A stretch of 64,000 nucleotides of DNA from an uncultured Faecalibacterium sp. (GTDB lineage: Bacteria; Bacillota; Clostridia; Oscillospirales; Ruminococcaceae). The notes under the pieces were generated by a model. That model was not told where the DNA came from and did not search any database. It was given only the letters and a program-made list of their open reading frames with translations. The position numbers were made by a program, and so were the translations under genes. Shown here piece by piece: positions 27,144 to 36,576 of the stretch. The stretch's first letter is position 1. The number at the start of each line of letters is the position of its first letter. The stretch covers positions 1 through 64,000 of the forward strand of contig CAKSWU010000009.1 in NCBI GenBank assembly GCA_934513205.1, in the 5' to 3' direction.

Positions 27144-28001
27144 TTAGCCCTTGACAGCACCGGCAGAGATACCTTCAACGAACTGGTCCTGTGCACAGAA
27201 GAAAACGATCAGCTGCGGCAGGATGGAGATCAGAGACAGCGCCAGGATCTTGTTCCAGGCAAAACCGGTATCACCGTCCATGGACAGCTTCACGAACAGG
27301 GACATGGGGTACTTGCCGGGGGTGCTGACGTAAAGCAGCGGGCCCATGAAGTCGTTGCAGCTCCACATGAACTGGAACAGTGCGCAGGACACCAGAGCGG
27401 GTCCCAGCATGGGCACGATGACCTTGTACAGGGTCTGGAAGGAGGAACAGCCGTCGATGGCGGCAGCCTCGTCCAGATCACGGGGTACGTTGCGCATGAA
27501 CTGCACCAGCTGGTAGACAAAGTAGGTCTCAGTCGCAAAAGCGCAGTGGACCCAGATAGCCAGATAGAAGGGGCTGTCCAGCCAGCCGAACTGGTTGTAC
27601 AGCAGGTACTGCGGCACGTTCAGAACGACCTGCGGCAGGAACAGGGTGGCCAGCATGATGTTGAACAGCAGCTTGCGGCCCGGGAAGTCGAAACGACCAA
27701 AGCCATAGGCAGCCACACAGGCAGACACCACCGTGCAGATCACCTTGGGGATGACGTAGCTGTAAGTGTTCAGCATGGCCTGCAGGATGTTGATGGAGCC
27801 GCCGAAGTTGTTCAGCGCACCGCGGTAGCCGTCCAGAGTGGGGTTCTTGATCCACAGGCCGATGCCTGCAAAGATCTCGCTGTTGTCCTTGAAGGTGGCA
27901 CTGATCATCCACAGCAGGGGATAGATCATAATCAGGCCGACCAGGATCAGGACGAAATATTTAAAGAAGGTCGCGATTTTATTGGATGCTTTCATTCCCA
28001 T
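27144..28001 (-). CDS. carbohydrate ABC transporter permease, MalG/LplC type
   Basis: A 285-residue inner-membrane subunit with six predicted helices and the cytoplasmic EAA loop DLDEAAAIDGCSSFQTLYKVIVP (in part, about 180-200) that docks the ATPase. Start ATG 28001 (MGMKASN) follows GGTGA; a GTG at 28010 is also possible. It starts 11 bp after the upstream permease stop. With the second permease and the binding lipoprotein it forms an importer of the family that takes up oligosaccharides. Confidence 0.92.
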   Translation of the reverse strand: MGMKASNKIATFFKYFVLILVGLIMIYPLLWMISATFKDNSEIFAGIGLWIKNPTLDGYRGALNNFGGSINILQAMLNTYSYVIPKVICTVVSACVAAYGFGRFDFPGRKLLFNIMLATLFLPQVVLNVPQYLLYNQFGWLDSPFYLAIWVHCAFATETYFVYQLVQFMRNVPRDLDEAAAIDGCSSFQTLYKVIVPMLGPALVSCALFQFMWSCNDFMGPLLYVSTPGKYPMSLFVKLSMDGDTGFAWNKILALSLISILPQLIVFFCAQDQFVEGISAGAVKG

Positions 28002-28011
28002 ACTGGTCACC

Positions 28012-28941
28012 TTACCTTTCGTCAGAATAGTAGACCCACTTCTTCTGGCTGGTGAATGCGATGATCGTCAGAATGCAGACGATGACGAACATGATCCATG
28101 CCAGAGCAGAGGCCATACCCATGTCATAGGCCTTGAATGCGTAGTTGTAGACCAGCAGCGAGATCAGCGTGGTGGAACCGCGGGGGCCGCCGTTGGTGAT
28201 GATGTAGGGACCGTTGAACTCCTGGAAGGCCTGGCAGATCTGGGTGACCAGATTGTAGAAGATGATGGGGGTGATCATGGGCACCGTGATGGAGAAGAAC
28301 TGACGCCACTTGCCGGCACCGTCAATGGTGGCGGCCTCGTACAGATCGGCGGGCACGCCCTTCAGTGCGGCAAGGAACAGCACCATGGCGGAACCGAACT
28401 GCCAGATACGCAGGAAACAGATGATCCACAACGCGTAGTGGGGGTCAGACAGCCATTCGGGACCCTGCACCAGACCAAAGGTGACAGCGCGCAGCACGGT
28501 ATTCAGCAGACCGTCCTTGCTGAACACAGCCTTCCACAGCACAGCGATAGCCACAGAGCCGCCCAGAATGGAGGGAATGTAGTACACCGTGCGGAACAGG
28601 TTGACGCAGGCGATCTTGAAGTTCAGGATGTAAGCGATGAACAGTGCGAACACCAGCTTCAGCGGCACGGTGATGAAGGCGTACTTGAAGGTGATGAGCA
28701 GTGCCTTGGTGATCTTGTTGGTGGAGAAGGCGGTGACGTAGTTGGCAAGGCCGACAAAGTTCACGTCAGACGCAAAGAAGTTCTTGTCGGTGAAGCTGTA
28801 ATACAGCGACTGACCGAAGGGAAACGCTTTAAAGACCACAAAGCCGATGATCCAGGGAATCAGATAAAACAGGCCCTGATATTTGTCCAGCCATTTCTGG
28901 AACGGAGTGCGCCCAACGGCGGGAGCATTGCTTTCTTTCAT
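28012..28941 (-). CDS. carbohydrate ABC transporter permease, MalF/LplB type
   Basis: A 309-residue partner permease with six helices and an EAA loop (DLYEAATIDGAGKWRQFFSI). Start ATG 28941 (MKESNAPAV) follows AGGAGG; upstream codons to 28992 precede the ribosome site. It is encoded between the binding-protein gene and the second permease. There is no ATPase gene in the cluster, so a shared MsmK/MalK-like ATPase must serve it. Confidence 0.92.
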   Translation of the reverse strand: MKESNAPAVGRTPFQKWLDKYQGLFYLIPWIIGFVVFKAFPFGQSLYYSFTDKNFFASDVNFVGLANYVTAFSTNKITKALLITFKYAFITVPLKLVFALFIAYILNFKIACVNLFRTVYYIPSILGGSVAIAVLWKAVFSKDGLLNTVLRAVTFGLVQGPEWLSDPHYALWIICFLRIWQFGSAMVLFLAALKGVPADLYEAATIDGAGKWRQFFSITVPMITPIIFYNLVTQICQAFQEFNGPYIITNGGPRGSTTLISLLVYNYAFKAYDMGMASALAWIMFVIVCILTIIAFTSQKKWVYYSDER

Positions 28942-29035
28942 CTGGGAAATCCTCCTTTGTAAGGAATTTCGAAGCATGAGACGAGCGGTCACAGACTGGA
29001 TACACCCTTGTCAAAGTTCTGTAACAGTTCTCTGA

Positions 29036-29076
29036 CAAAAAAAGGGGCATCTGCCGGTCGGGCGGCAGGTGCCCCT
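29036..29076 (-). terminator. intercistronic terminator between binding protein and permeases
   Basis: AGGGGCATCTGCCG pairs with CGGCAGGTGCCCCT, with a T run on the minus strand. Such hairpins lower permease expression relative to binding protein. Confidence 0.85.
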
Positions 29077-29150
29077 GATGTACCGTCAAAGGGTCCTTCC
29101 TGGGGGAACGATCATTTGGATGTGCCCGGCAGGACCCGGCTCAAAGATCC

Positions 29151-30539
29151 TCAGCCGATGGTGTAGCCGACATCCTCCATGCCGTCCAGCAGGATGTCCA
29201 CGACCTCTGCGCCAGCCACGCCGTCATAGTCCACGGTGTCGAACACTTCCTGATAGATGCCGGTGCCGGAAGCCTTCAGGTCGTTGTTCTCGAACAGGGG
29301 ATCCAGCTTGTTGGTGGTGAAGGCCATGACCTTGGCGTTTGCCTCAGCAACCAGATCCTTGACAGCGCCGGCAGCCTGAGCAGCAGCCAGACCAGCCTTG
29401 GAAGCGGGGATGCCGCACTCGGAACCCATGATGGAAGCGCCCTTCTCCTCGTTCAGCAGGAAGTTGATCAGGGTAGCAGCCTCGGCAACGCACTTGCTGG
29501 TCTTGGTGATGGCCAGACCCATGGAGACCTTGGAGAAGCCGCCGTTGTTGTCGCCGAACTTGATCTCCTCACCAACAGTGAAGCCGTCCTTGTTGTTCTC
29601 GTCCAGAGCGGAGGAGTACTTGGAAGCAGCGGAATCCCACTCGAAGATGCCTGCGATCTTGCCGGTGATCCACTCGTTGGACTGGTGGGTGGCAGTGTCA
29701 GAGTTTGCGGAGTAGTAGTCCTTCAGGTTCATCATCACGTGACCGTCCACCAGGCTGCGGATGAAGTCGATGCCCTCAGCGATCTCTTCCTCGGTGTAGT
29801 TCAGGGTGGAGGTGACGGGGTCTGCCCAGTCCTTGCCGTACTTGGACTCGAGGTAGAACACCATCAGGATCATACGGTCGTAAGCGCCCAAGTGCATGGG
29901 GTAGTAGTCGTTGCCCAGCTTCTCCTGGAAAGCCTTGCCGGCTGCCATCAGGTCGTCCAGAGTCTTGGGCACCTCGGTGATGCCGGCCTTGTTGAAGGTG
30001 GTCATGTTCCAGAAGAAGATACGACCGGTCATGGAGACGGGCACGCACTGCTGAGCGTTGGCAACGTAGCAGGCGTTCATGGCGGACTCATCCCACTGGG
30101 TCAGATCCAGGAAATTGGAAACGGTGTTCAGGTCCACGAACTTGCTGCCGTCGGCAGAGTAGTTGTACAGCCAGTTCCAGTTGATCTGGCACACATCCTG
30201 TGCGTTGCCGGCGATGAAGGAGGCAGCCATCTTCTCTTCCCAGCCGGACCATGCGGCAAAGGTGGGCTCCACGGTGATGTTGCTGTGCTCAGCCTGGAAC
30301 TCCTTGATGGCGTTCTGATAAGCAGCGTGACGGCTGTCGCCGCCCCACCAGCTGATGGTCATGGAAACGGGACCATCGGACAGTGCCAGGCTCTCGTCTG
30401 CGGAAGCAGCCGGAGCAGAAGCCACGGAAGAAGCGGTGGAAGAAGCTGCGGTGTTGCCGCCGCAGGCGGACAGCAGGCCGGCAGCGCCCACAGCGCCGGT
30501 GGCCAGCAGGAAGTTACGACGAGAAATTGCCTTGCTCAT
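29151..30539 (-). CDS. ABC transporter sugar-binding lipoprotein, family 1
   Basis: A 462-residue extracellular solute-binding protein. The N-terminus has SRRNFLLATGAVGAAG followed by a lipobox LLSAC with Cys26; the twin arginine resembles a Tat signal joined to a lipoprotein site. The mature part begins with a serine/alanine-rich linker, then the family 1 fold with MTISWWGGDSRH and GKIAGIFEWDSAA segments. It lies first in the operon with permeases downstream past a hairpin. Context points to pectin-derived oligosaccharides as ligand. Confidence 0.9.
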   Translation of the reverse strand: MSKAISRRNFLLATGAVGAAGLLSACGGNTAASSTASSVASAPAASADESLALSDGPVSMTISWWGGDSRHAAYQNAIKEFQAEHSNITVEPTFAAWSGWEEKMAASFIAGNAQDVCQINWNWLYNYSADGSKFVDLNTVSNFLDLTQWDESAMNACYVANAQQCVPVSMTGRIFFWNMTTFNKAGITEVPKTLDDLMAAGKAFQEKLGNDYYPMHLGAYDRMILMVFYLESKYGKDWADPVTSTLNYTEEEIAEGIDFIRSLVDGHVMMNLKDYYSANSDTATHQSNEWITGKIAGIFEWDSAASKYSSALDENNKDGFTVGEEIKFGDNNGGFSKVSMGLAITKTSKCVAEAATLINFLLNEEKGASIMGSECGIPASKAGLAAAQAAGAVKDLVAEANAKVMAFTTNKLDPLFENNDLKASGTGIYQEVFDTVDYDGVAGAEVVDILLDGMEDVGYTIG

Positions 30540-30593
30540 TTTGTTCTCCTCCTAATAGAAAACATCATCGTGTAGGGATCTGCACATGTTCCC

Positions 30594-30603
30594 TTGTATA
30601 CAA
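30594..30603. promoter_or_regulatory. TTGTATACAA operator, proximal
   Basis: A perfect palindrome 54 bp upstream of the binding-protein start. It equals the core of the B. subtilis GntR operator as I recall it. A further one-mismatch copy, TTGCATACAA, is at 30848-30857 and a left half with TTGTATAC at 30747-30754. The regulator is not in the window. Confidence 0.5.
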
Positions 30604-30903
30604 ATATGATAACAAAACCCCACGCAAAAAGAAAGATGTAAATTGCAGGATTCAGGGAGAAAAACGAACAAATATTGCTCTTGTTTTTTTGTGTGTTTTG
30701 ACGCCTTAGCCGAAATGAATAAACTTCGGATGAAAAACTGTGCAACTTGTATACTTCGCTGTTTTGCATAGAAAAGCCTGTGACAGCCCGGAGAGAAGGG
30801 CAAAACTGCAATATTTTTGGAAACATTTCGGAAGACGAATGGAAAAGTTGCATACAAGATGAAAGAACAACAGCAGAGCAAGCGTTTTTACGGCAGCGGA
30901 AAC

Positions 30904-30945
30904 TGATATATCAATAGAGCAACAAATGTTCCGTCTGATATATCA
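30904..30945. promoter_or_regulatory. two TGATATATCA palindromes
   Basis: TGATATATCA occurs at 30904-30913 and 30936-30945, start to start 32 bp, about three helical turns. This spacing suits two dimers on one DNA face. The 563-bp spacer 30540-31102 holds no gene and appears to be a regulatory region for the binding-protein operon. Confidence 0.5.
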
Positions 30946-31059
30946 ATTAACCTGCGGCGCTGCTCCCGGAACCTGCGGAGGGGGCGAAAACGTGTAAGGG
31001 GCCCGCCGCCGGAAAAAGGCAAAAAGAAAAAGACTATCGTTGCTTTGTACACGATAGCC

Positions 31060-31069
31060 TTGTATACAA
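31060..31069. promoter_or_regulatory. TTGTATACAA operator, distal
   Basis: A second perfect copy of the proximal palindrome, preceded by the related TTGTACAC at 31045. It is 33 bp downstream of the tdk stop codon. Confidence 0.45.
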
Positions 31070-31102
31070 TAAAATGGAAGAAAACCCCGTTTTGGAAGGG
31101 GC

Positions 31103-31714
31103 TCAGCGGTCGGCGCTGCCCTTCCGGGCGTAGAAGGCGCGGCGGGCCTTGAAGTAGCACTGCGGGCACATGCTGACGTACTGGACGTCGTTTTCCAGAT
31201 CAATGGCGACCTGCTCGCCCTCGAACACAAACTGACCGTTCACCTTGCGGCAGTTGCAGATGGCCTTGCGCCCGCAGGTGCAGATGGTCTTCATCTCCTC
31301 GATGGTGTGGGCCAGCTCCAGCAGACGAGTGGAGCCGGGGAAGCCTTTCAGGGAAAAATCCGCCCGCAGGCCGTAGCAGATCACCGGGATGTTCAGGTCC
31401 ACCGTGACCATGAACAGCTGCTGGGCCTGCTCCGGGGTGAAGAACTGGCTCTCGTCGCACAGCACGCAGGCCAGAGGCCCGTCGGCGGCAGCGCGGCGGA
31501 CAGCTTCGAACACGTCCAGCTCCGGCGGGATCAGCAGGTCGGCCTTGCGGCGCACCCCCAGACGGCTGACCAGCTCGTCGCCGCCCTTGGTGTCCACCTG
31601 CGGCTTGAGGATCAGCACCCGCATGCCCTGCTCCTCGTAGTTGTGGGCCACCTGCATCAGGGCAGTGCTTTTGCCGCTGTTCATTGCGCCGTAGCGGAAA
31701 TACAGTTTTGCCAT
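31103..31714 (-). CDS. tdk: thymidine kinase
   Basis: A 203-residue type II thymidine kinase that makes dTMP from thymidine and ATP. It shows the P-loop GAMNSGKST (9-17), the DESQFF motif (about 87), and a zinc site made by CTCGRKAICNC with CPQC near the C-terminus. Start ATG 31714 follows AAGGAG. It is monocistronic or lies at the end of the rex unit, but a terminator separates them. Confidence 0.95.
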   Translation of the reverse strand: MAKLYFRYGAMNSGKSTALMQVAHNYEEQGMRVLILKPQVDTKGGDELVSRLGVRRKADLLIPPELDVFEAVRRAAADGPLACVLCDESQFFTPEQAQQLFMVTVDLNIPVICYGLRADFSLKGFPGSTRLLELAHTIEEMKTICTCGRKAICNCRKVNGQFVFEGEQVAIDLENDVQYVSMCPQCYFKARRAFYARKGSADR

Positions 31715-31730
31715 GGAAATCTCTCCTTAT

Positions 31731-31772
31731 AAAAGGGGCCCTCTCTGTAAAAACGGAGAGGGCCCGGTTTTG
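31731..31772. terminator. terminator between rex and tdk
   Basis: GGGCCCTCTC pairs with GAGAGGGCCC; T runs on both sides. Confidence 0.88.
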
Positions 31773-31787
31773 TTATTTGGCAAAGGC

Positions 31788-32429
31788 TCAGTCCTGATTG
31801 CGCAGCCGGTAGCCAAGGCTCATCAGGCTGTCGCCCAGATGGACGTTCTCCACCACCACATCGGGGTATGGCACCGACAGGTCGTAGTGGGAGAAGTTCC
31901 AGAAGCCTTCAATGCCCAGATCCACCAACCGCCCGCTGACCTGCTGGGCACCGTCCCGGGGCACACAGAGCACTGCCACCTTGGGGTGATGCTCGGTGCA
32001 GAAGGACTCCAGCTCGTCGATGTGACGGATCTGGATGCCGTTGATCTCCCGGCCCACCTCGTTCTGTGCCACGTCAAAGGCGGCAATGAGGCGGTAGCCG
32101 TTGGTGTCGGTGGTGATAAAGCGGCTCACGGCCTTGCCCAGACGGCCGCAGCCGATGAGGATGGTGGGCAGGCGGTCACCGTTGCCGAACAGCAGGCCCT
32201 CCAGAATGGCAAGCAGGTTTTCCACCGAATAGCCGATGCCCTGCCGTCCGTTCACATCGCCGATGCAGTTGAAATCCTGCCGGACCTGCGAGGCTGTGGT
32301 GCCCATCTGGGCCGCCAGCTCACGCGAGGAAATGCTGCTGATGCCCTCATTTTGCAGAGAGCACAGATAGCGGTAGTATTTCGGCAGACGCTTGATCACG
32401 GGAAGCGAAGCTTTTGATGGGGTCGTCAT
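31788..32429 (-). CDS. rex: redox-sensing transcriptional repressor Rex
   Basis: A 213-residue repressor that senses the NADH/NAD+ ratio. The N-terminal winged helix holds SSRELAAQMGTTASQVRQDF; the C-terminal Rossmann domain has LIGCGRLGKAV (about 90). Start ATG 32429 (MTTPSKAS) follows AAGGAG; the open frame upstream is leader. Rex commonly controls fermentation and electron-transfer genes. I saw no clear TTGTGA..TCACAA box in its own promoter. Confidence 0.95.
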   Translation of the reverse strand: MTTPSKASLPVIKRLPKYYRYLCSLQNEGISSISSRELAAQMGTTASQVRQDFNCIGDVNGRQGIGYSVENLLAILEGLLFGNGDRLPTILIGCGRLGKAVSRFITTDTNGYRLIAAFDVAQNEVGREINGIQIRHIDELESFCTEHHPKVAVLCVPRDGAQQVSGRLVDLGIEGFWNFSHYDLSVPYPDVVVENVHLGDSLMSLGYRLRNQD

Positions 32430-32541
32430 GGAATGCTTTCTCCTTTCAGCCCCTGAGATGCCGCACCGCTCCGATCCGGATGCCGGACGCCGGTGCGCGG
32501 GGGGACAATGAATCACCATGTCATCAGAATCAATTATATAA

Positions 32542-32569
32542 AGTATACCGCACAGTTGGATAATGTCAA
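32542..32569 (-). promoter_or_regulatory. promoter of rex
   Basis: On the minus strand TTGACA and TATACT are 16 bp apart, about 110 bp upstream of the rex start. Confidence 0.75.
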
Positions 32570-32670
32570 ATCATTATCAGAAAAAAACTAAAATTAAACC
32601 CGGCCTTTGCTTTGCAGGCATAGCGGGCGCTGCAGCGGGGCATGCTGACGGAAAACGAAGGAGGCAGCCT

Positions 32671-33345
32671 ATGACAGAAGAAAAACAGCTGGACCAGCAC
32701 CGGCAGGAACTGGACGAGATCCGGGACCTTGGCACCGTCTACCGGACCCGCGGCCCCCACGCGATCCACTGCCTGACCGTGATCGGGCAGATCGAGGGGC
32801 ATGTGGAGGCACCGCAGGGGCAAAAGACCACCAAATACGAGCATGTCATCCCGCAGCTGGTGGCGGTGCAGGAGGACCCCCAGATCGAAGGGCTTCTGGT
32901 GCTGCTGAATACCGTGGGCGGGGATGTGGAGGCGGGGCTTGCGCTGGCAGAGCTGATCGCCAGTATCTCCAAGCCCAGCGCCGCGCTGGTGCTGGGCGGC
33001 GGGCATTCCATCGGCATTCCGCTGGCTGTCAGCGCCCGGCGCAGCTTCATTGTACCCACCGCCACCATGACGGTGCACCCGGTGCGGCATTCCGGTCTGA
33101 TCCTGGGCGTGCCGCAGACGATGCACTGGTTCGACCAGATGCAGCAGCGCATCACAGGCTTTGTGGCAGCCCACAGCGGCATGACCGAAAAACGCTACAC
33201 CCAGCTGATGATGCACACGGGAGAGCTGGTGATGGACATGGGCACGGTGCTGGACGGACGCCGTGCCGTGAAGGAAAAGCTCATCGACGAGGCGGGCGGC
33301 CTTTCGGAGGCGCTGGCGTGGCTGTATGAGGAGATCGAGAGGTGA
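32671..33345 (+). CDS. ClpP-like serine protease, TepA family
   Basis: A 224-residue ClpP-fold protease resembling Bacillus TepA/YmfB. The nucleophile is probably Ser113 in GGGHSIG, preceded by NTVGGDVEAGLALAELI; a histidine follows in MTVHPVRHSG. Start ATG 32671 follows GGAGG; the frame is open back to 32563 but has no better site. In Bacillus tepA also lies near spoIIIE/ftsK, as here, so the order is conserved. Its role in protein export or sporulation remains uncertain. Confidence 0.85.
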   Translation: MTEEKQLDQHRQELDEIRDLGTVYRTRGPHAIHCLTVIGQIEGHVEAPQGQKTTKYEHVIPQLVAVQEDPQIEGLLVLLNTVGGDVEAGLALAELIASISKPSAALVLGGGHSIGIPLAVSARRSFIVPTATMTVHPVRHSGLILGVPQTMHWFDQMQQRITGFVAAHSGMTEKRYTQLMMHTGELVMDMGTVLDGRRAVKEKLIDEAGGLSEALAWLYEEIER

Positions 33346-33396
33346 AACAGAGGGCTGCCTCCGGGAAAGCCCCGACAAAATATTACAACGATAGGT

Positions 33397-33425
33397 TTGC
33401 CATTTTGCCCACCGCGTGGTACAAT
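33397..33425 (+). promoter_or_regulatory. promoter of ftsK
   Basis: TTGCCA and TACAAT with a 17-bp spacer, 49 bp before the chosen ftsK start. Confidence 0.65.
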
Positions 33426-33473
33426 GATAGAATCAATGATTGTGTCTATGGAAAACGTGGGGAACAGAGAAGA

Positions 33474-36335
33474 ATGGCAACGAAAAAACGAAAATCCACC
33501 GCGCGCAGCGCAGCATCGCGGAAAAAACGTGCCCGGCAGCGGCTCCCGGCAGGGCTGGGCACCCTGTTTGCGGGGCTTGTGCTGATGGTGCTGGCCTTTG
33601 TGCAGGGCGACTCGGTCTGGAAAATGCTGCACGATGTGCTGTTCGGCCTGTTCGGCTGCGGCAGTTTTGTGCTGGGGGCGGCAGTGTGCTGTCTGGCGGT
33701 GCAGTATACCCGGGGCGAGGACCTGCTGCCCAAGATCTTCAAGCTGGTGCTGGGGCTGGTGTTTGCCTGCGGCACCGTGATCGTCTTTTCGAACATCCAG
33801 CCGCAGGGCATGTCGGCATTTGAAATGGTGGCGGCCTGCTACGCCAACGGCGTCAGCGCGTGGCTGGGCGGCGGCGCACTGGGTGCCGTGCTGGGCGGTG
33901 CGCTGCTGCTGCTCTGCGGGCGTCCGGCGGCAAACCTCATCATGGTGGTGCTGGCACTGTGCGTCAGCCTGTATCTCTTTGACCGGACCCCTGCCGAGGT
34001 CTGGCTCTGGCTGTGCGCCGTGTGCGGCGGCATCCGGGCAAAGGGCGCAGACCTTGCCCGCCAGAGCGCCGAGCACCGGGCAGAGCACGCCGCAGCCCGT
34101 GCGGCAGAAGAACCGGAAGAGCCGGACGTGCTGGAGGAGGACGCCGGAGAGCCGGATGACCGGCCTTTCCGCATCGGGATGCCGGACTGGCTCAGCGGCA
34201 TCCGCCACTGGGGCCACAAGGTGACGCAGGAGATGGAGGCGGAACCCCCGGCGCAGACTCCGCCTGCCGCTTCGCAGACCGCCCCGGCAGGACAGCCCCT
34301 TTCCCGCCCGGAGCCAGCCGCCCCGGGCATCACCCCGGTTCAGGTGCGGGTGTCCCGGCCCCGGGCATCTTTTGACGTGGACCTTGGCCCCGATGCCGCC
34401 GCCGTGAAGGAAGGCGGCAGCGAGCCCATCGAGCCGCTCATCGTGGGCCCCGGCGGGACCTTTGGGCAGAACCCGCTGCGCCCGGCGCAGAAGCCGGTGC
34501 GTCAGCCCATCGTGCCGGATGCCGTGGAGACCTGCGCCGAGGATTTCTTTGCAAAACAGCCGCAGGCTCCGGCAGAGCCGTTTGAGACCCCGGTCGCTGC
34601 CCCCGCCATCCAGCCGCAGGCACCGGCAGCGGTGACAGAGCAGCCCATTCAGCCGGTGGTCCCGGCAGCACCGGCGCGGGTCAGCGCCGAGAACGCCGCA
34701 GCACTGCGGAGCGAACCGGATGAGGACGGCTGGATCAGCATCACCAGCGAACCGGTGGAGGAAAAGGATATCAGCTCCCTTGTGGCAGCTGCCATGGAAA
34801 AGCCGGCCGCCTCCGAGCAGGCTGCCGCCGCTGCCCCGCAGGAGGATGCCGCACCGGTGGACACCTTCCAGTATCAGTACCCGCCCATCGAGCTGTTCGA
34901 GAAGCCGCAGGATGAGACCGACCCCGATGCGCAGGAGGAACTGAAAGCCAACGCGCAGAAGCTGGTGGACACGCTGGAAAGCTTTGGCGTGCGCACCCGG
35001 GTGCTGGACATTTCCCGGGGCCCGGCAGTCACCCGGTACGAGGTGCAGCCCATGGCGGGCGTCAAAATCAGCCGCATCACCTCGCTGGCAGACGATATCG
35101 CCCTGAACCTTGCAGTGGCGGACGTCCGCATGGAGGCACCCATCCCCGGCAAACCCGCCGTGGGCATCGAGGTGCCCAACTATAAGCGGCAGGCGGTATC
35201 CATCCGCAGCATCTTCGAAAGCCAGAGCTTCCTGCGCATGACATCGCCTTTGGGCATCGCACTGGGCAAGGATATTGCCGGTGTGGCGCAGGTGGCGGAC
35301 CTGTGCAAGATGCCCCATCTGCTGATCGCAGGCAGCACAGGCAGCGGCAAGTCGGTCTGCGTCAACAGCATCATTATGAGTCTGGTGTTCCGCTCCAGCC
35401 CCGAGGATGTCAAGCTGCTGCTCATCGACCCCAAGGTGGTGGAGCTGGCGGAGTACAACGGCATCCCTCATCTGCTGATGCCGGTGGTGACCGAACCCAA
35501 AAAGGCTGCCGGTGCGCTGGGCAGTGCCGTGCAGGAGATGGAGCGCCGCTATCATCTGTTTGCCGAGAACAATGTGCGCGACATCAAGTCCTTCAACAAG
35601 CTGGCAGCCAGCCGGACGGATCTGGAAAAGATGCCCTACATCGCCATCATCATCGACGAGCTGGCAGACTTGATGATGGTGGTGGGCAAGGACGTGGAAG
35701 ATTCCATCTGCCGCATCGCCCAGAAGGCCCGTGCCGCCGGCATGCACCTGATCGTGGCCACCCAGCGTCCCAGCGTGGACGTCATCACCGGCTTGATCAA
35801 GGCCAACATCCCCAGCCGCATTGCCTTTGCGGTGTCCAGTCAGGTGGACAGCCGCACCATTTTGGACGGCTCCGGTGCCGAAAAGCTGCTGGGCCAGGGC
35901 GATATGCTGTTCATGCCGGTAGGTGCCCCCAAGCCCACCCGTATCCAGGGCACCTTTGTGCGGGATGAGGAGATCAGCCGCGTGCTGGACTTTATCAAAT
36001 CCAGCGCCACCGTGCAGTACGACGAGGCCATGATCGAGGCCATGGAAAAGCACGCCATTCAGGACGGCAAAAAGGGCGGCAGCTCTGCCGAGGACGAGGA
36101 GCTGGACGGCGACCCCATGTTCAAACAGGCGGTGGAGGTGGTCATCGACGCCGGTCAGGCGTCCACCAGCCTGCTGCAGCGCCGCTGCAAGCTGGGCTAT
36201 GCCCGCGCCGCCCGCATCATGGACGAAATGGAGCAAAAAGGCGTCATCGGCCCCTACGAGGGTGCAAAGCCCCGCGCGGTGCTCATCAGCCGCCAGCAGT
36301 GGCTGGAACTGCAGATGAACCAACCGGAGGAATGA
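33474..36335 (+). CDS. ftsK: DNA translocase FtsK/SpoIIIE
   Basis: A 953-residue hexameric DNA pump for chromosome segregation at the septum. It has four N-terminal membrane helices (about 20-160), a long proline/alanine-rich acidic linker (about 180-480), the motor domain with Walker A AGSTGSGKS (about 619) and Walker B IIIDELADLM (about 725), and a C-terminal winged-helix gamma domain (about 880-945). ATG 33474 was chosen because a promoter lies just upstream; a GTG at 33342, overlapping the protease stop, would add 44 residues across that promoter. The ribosome site is weak (AGAGAAGA). Confidence 0.95.
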   Translation: MATKKRKSTARSAASRKKRARQRLPAGLGTLFAGLVLMVLAFVQGDSVWKMLHDVLFGLFGCGSFVLGAAVCCLAVQYTRGEDLLPKIFKLVLGLVFACGTVIVFSNIQPQGMSAFEMVAACYANGVSAWLGGGALGAVLGGALLLLCGRPAANLIMVVLALCVSLYLFDRTPAEVWLWLCAVCGGIRAKGADLARQSAEHRAEHAAARAAEEPEEPDVLEEDAGEPDDRPFRIGMPDWLSGIRHWGHKVTQEMEAEPPAQTPPAASQTAPAGQPLSRPEPAAPGITPVQVRVSRPRASFDVDLGPDAAAVKEGGSEPIEPLIVGPGGTFGQNPLRPAQKPVRQPIVPDAVETCAEDFFAKQPQAPAEPFETPVAAPAIQPQAPAAVTEQPIQPVVPAAPARVSAENAAALRSEPDEDGWISITSEPVEEKDISSLVAAAMEKPAASEQAAAAAPQEDAAPVDTFQYQYPPIELFEKPQDETDPDAQEELKANAQKLVDTLESFGVRTRVLDISRGPAVTRYEVQPMAGVKISRITSLADDIALNLAVADVRMEAPIPGKPAVGIEVPNYKRQAVSIRSIFESQSFLRMTSPLGIALGKDIAGVAQVADLCKMPHLLIAGSTGSGKSVCVNSIIMSLVFRSSPEDVKLLLIDPKVVELAEYNGIPHLLMPVVTEPKKAAGALGSAVQEMERRYHLFAENNVRDIKSFNKLAASRTDLEKMPYIAIIIDELADLMMVVGKDVEDSICRIAQKARAAGMHLIVATQRPSVDVITGLIKANIPSRIAFAVSSQVDSRTILDGSGAEKLLGQGDMLFMPVGAPKPTRIQGTFVRDEEISRVLDFIKSSATVQYDEAMIEAMEKHAIQDGKKGGSSAEDEELDGDPMFKQAVEVVIDAGQASTSLLQRRCKLGYARAARIMDEMEQKGVIGPYEGAKPRAVLISRQQWLELQMNQPEE

Positions 36336-36350
36336 AAAACAAAAGAGCGC

Positions 36351-36537
36351 TCGCCCTCTCAGGCCGCTTCGCGTCCAGCTCTCCCAAAGGGAGAGCCTCT
36401 GGCGAAACCGGAAACTTTGCATGGACTGCCAAGGCCTCTCCCTTTGAGGAAAGACTTCCCCCGCGCCGGGGGAAGATGTCGCGCAGCGACAAAAGGGGGA
36501 GTGTGGCAATGCGCAAGCATTGACGGAGAGGGCGAGG
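36351..36537. repeat. MITE-like repeat, copy B
   Basis: Begins CTCGCCCTCTC and ends GAGAGGGCGAG. It contains the CTCTCCCAAAGGGAGAG palindrome and CCCCCGCGCCGGGGG. It fills the 241-bp gap between ftsK and the YgiQ gene. Confidence 0.75.
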
Positions 36538-36576
36538 ATGCTGCCCGTGTTCAACCAAGAATGAGGATATTAGTAA

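Noticed and set aside
33195..36554. A 1119-codon open frame opposite ftsK
   Set aside because: Shadow of ftsK.
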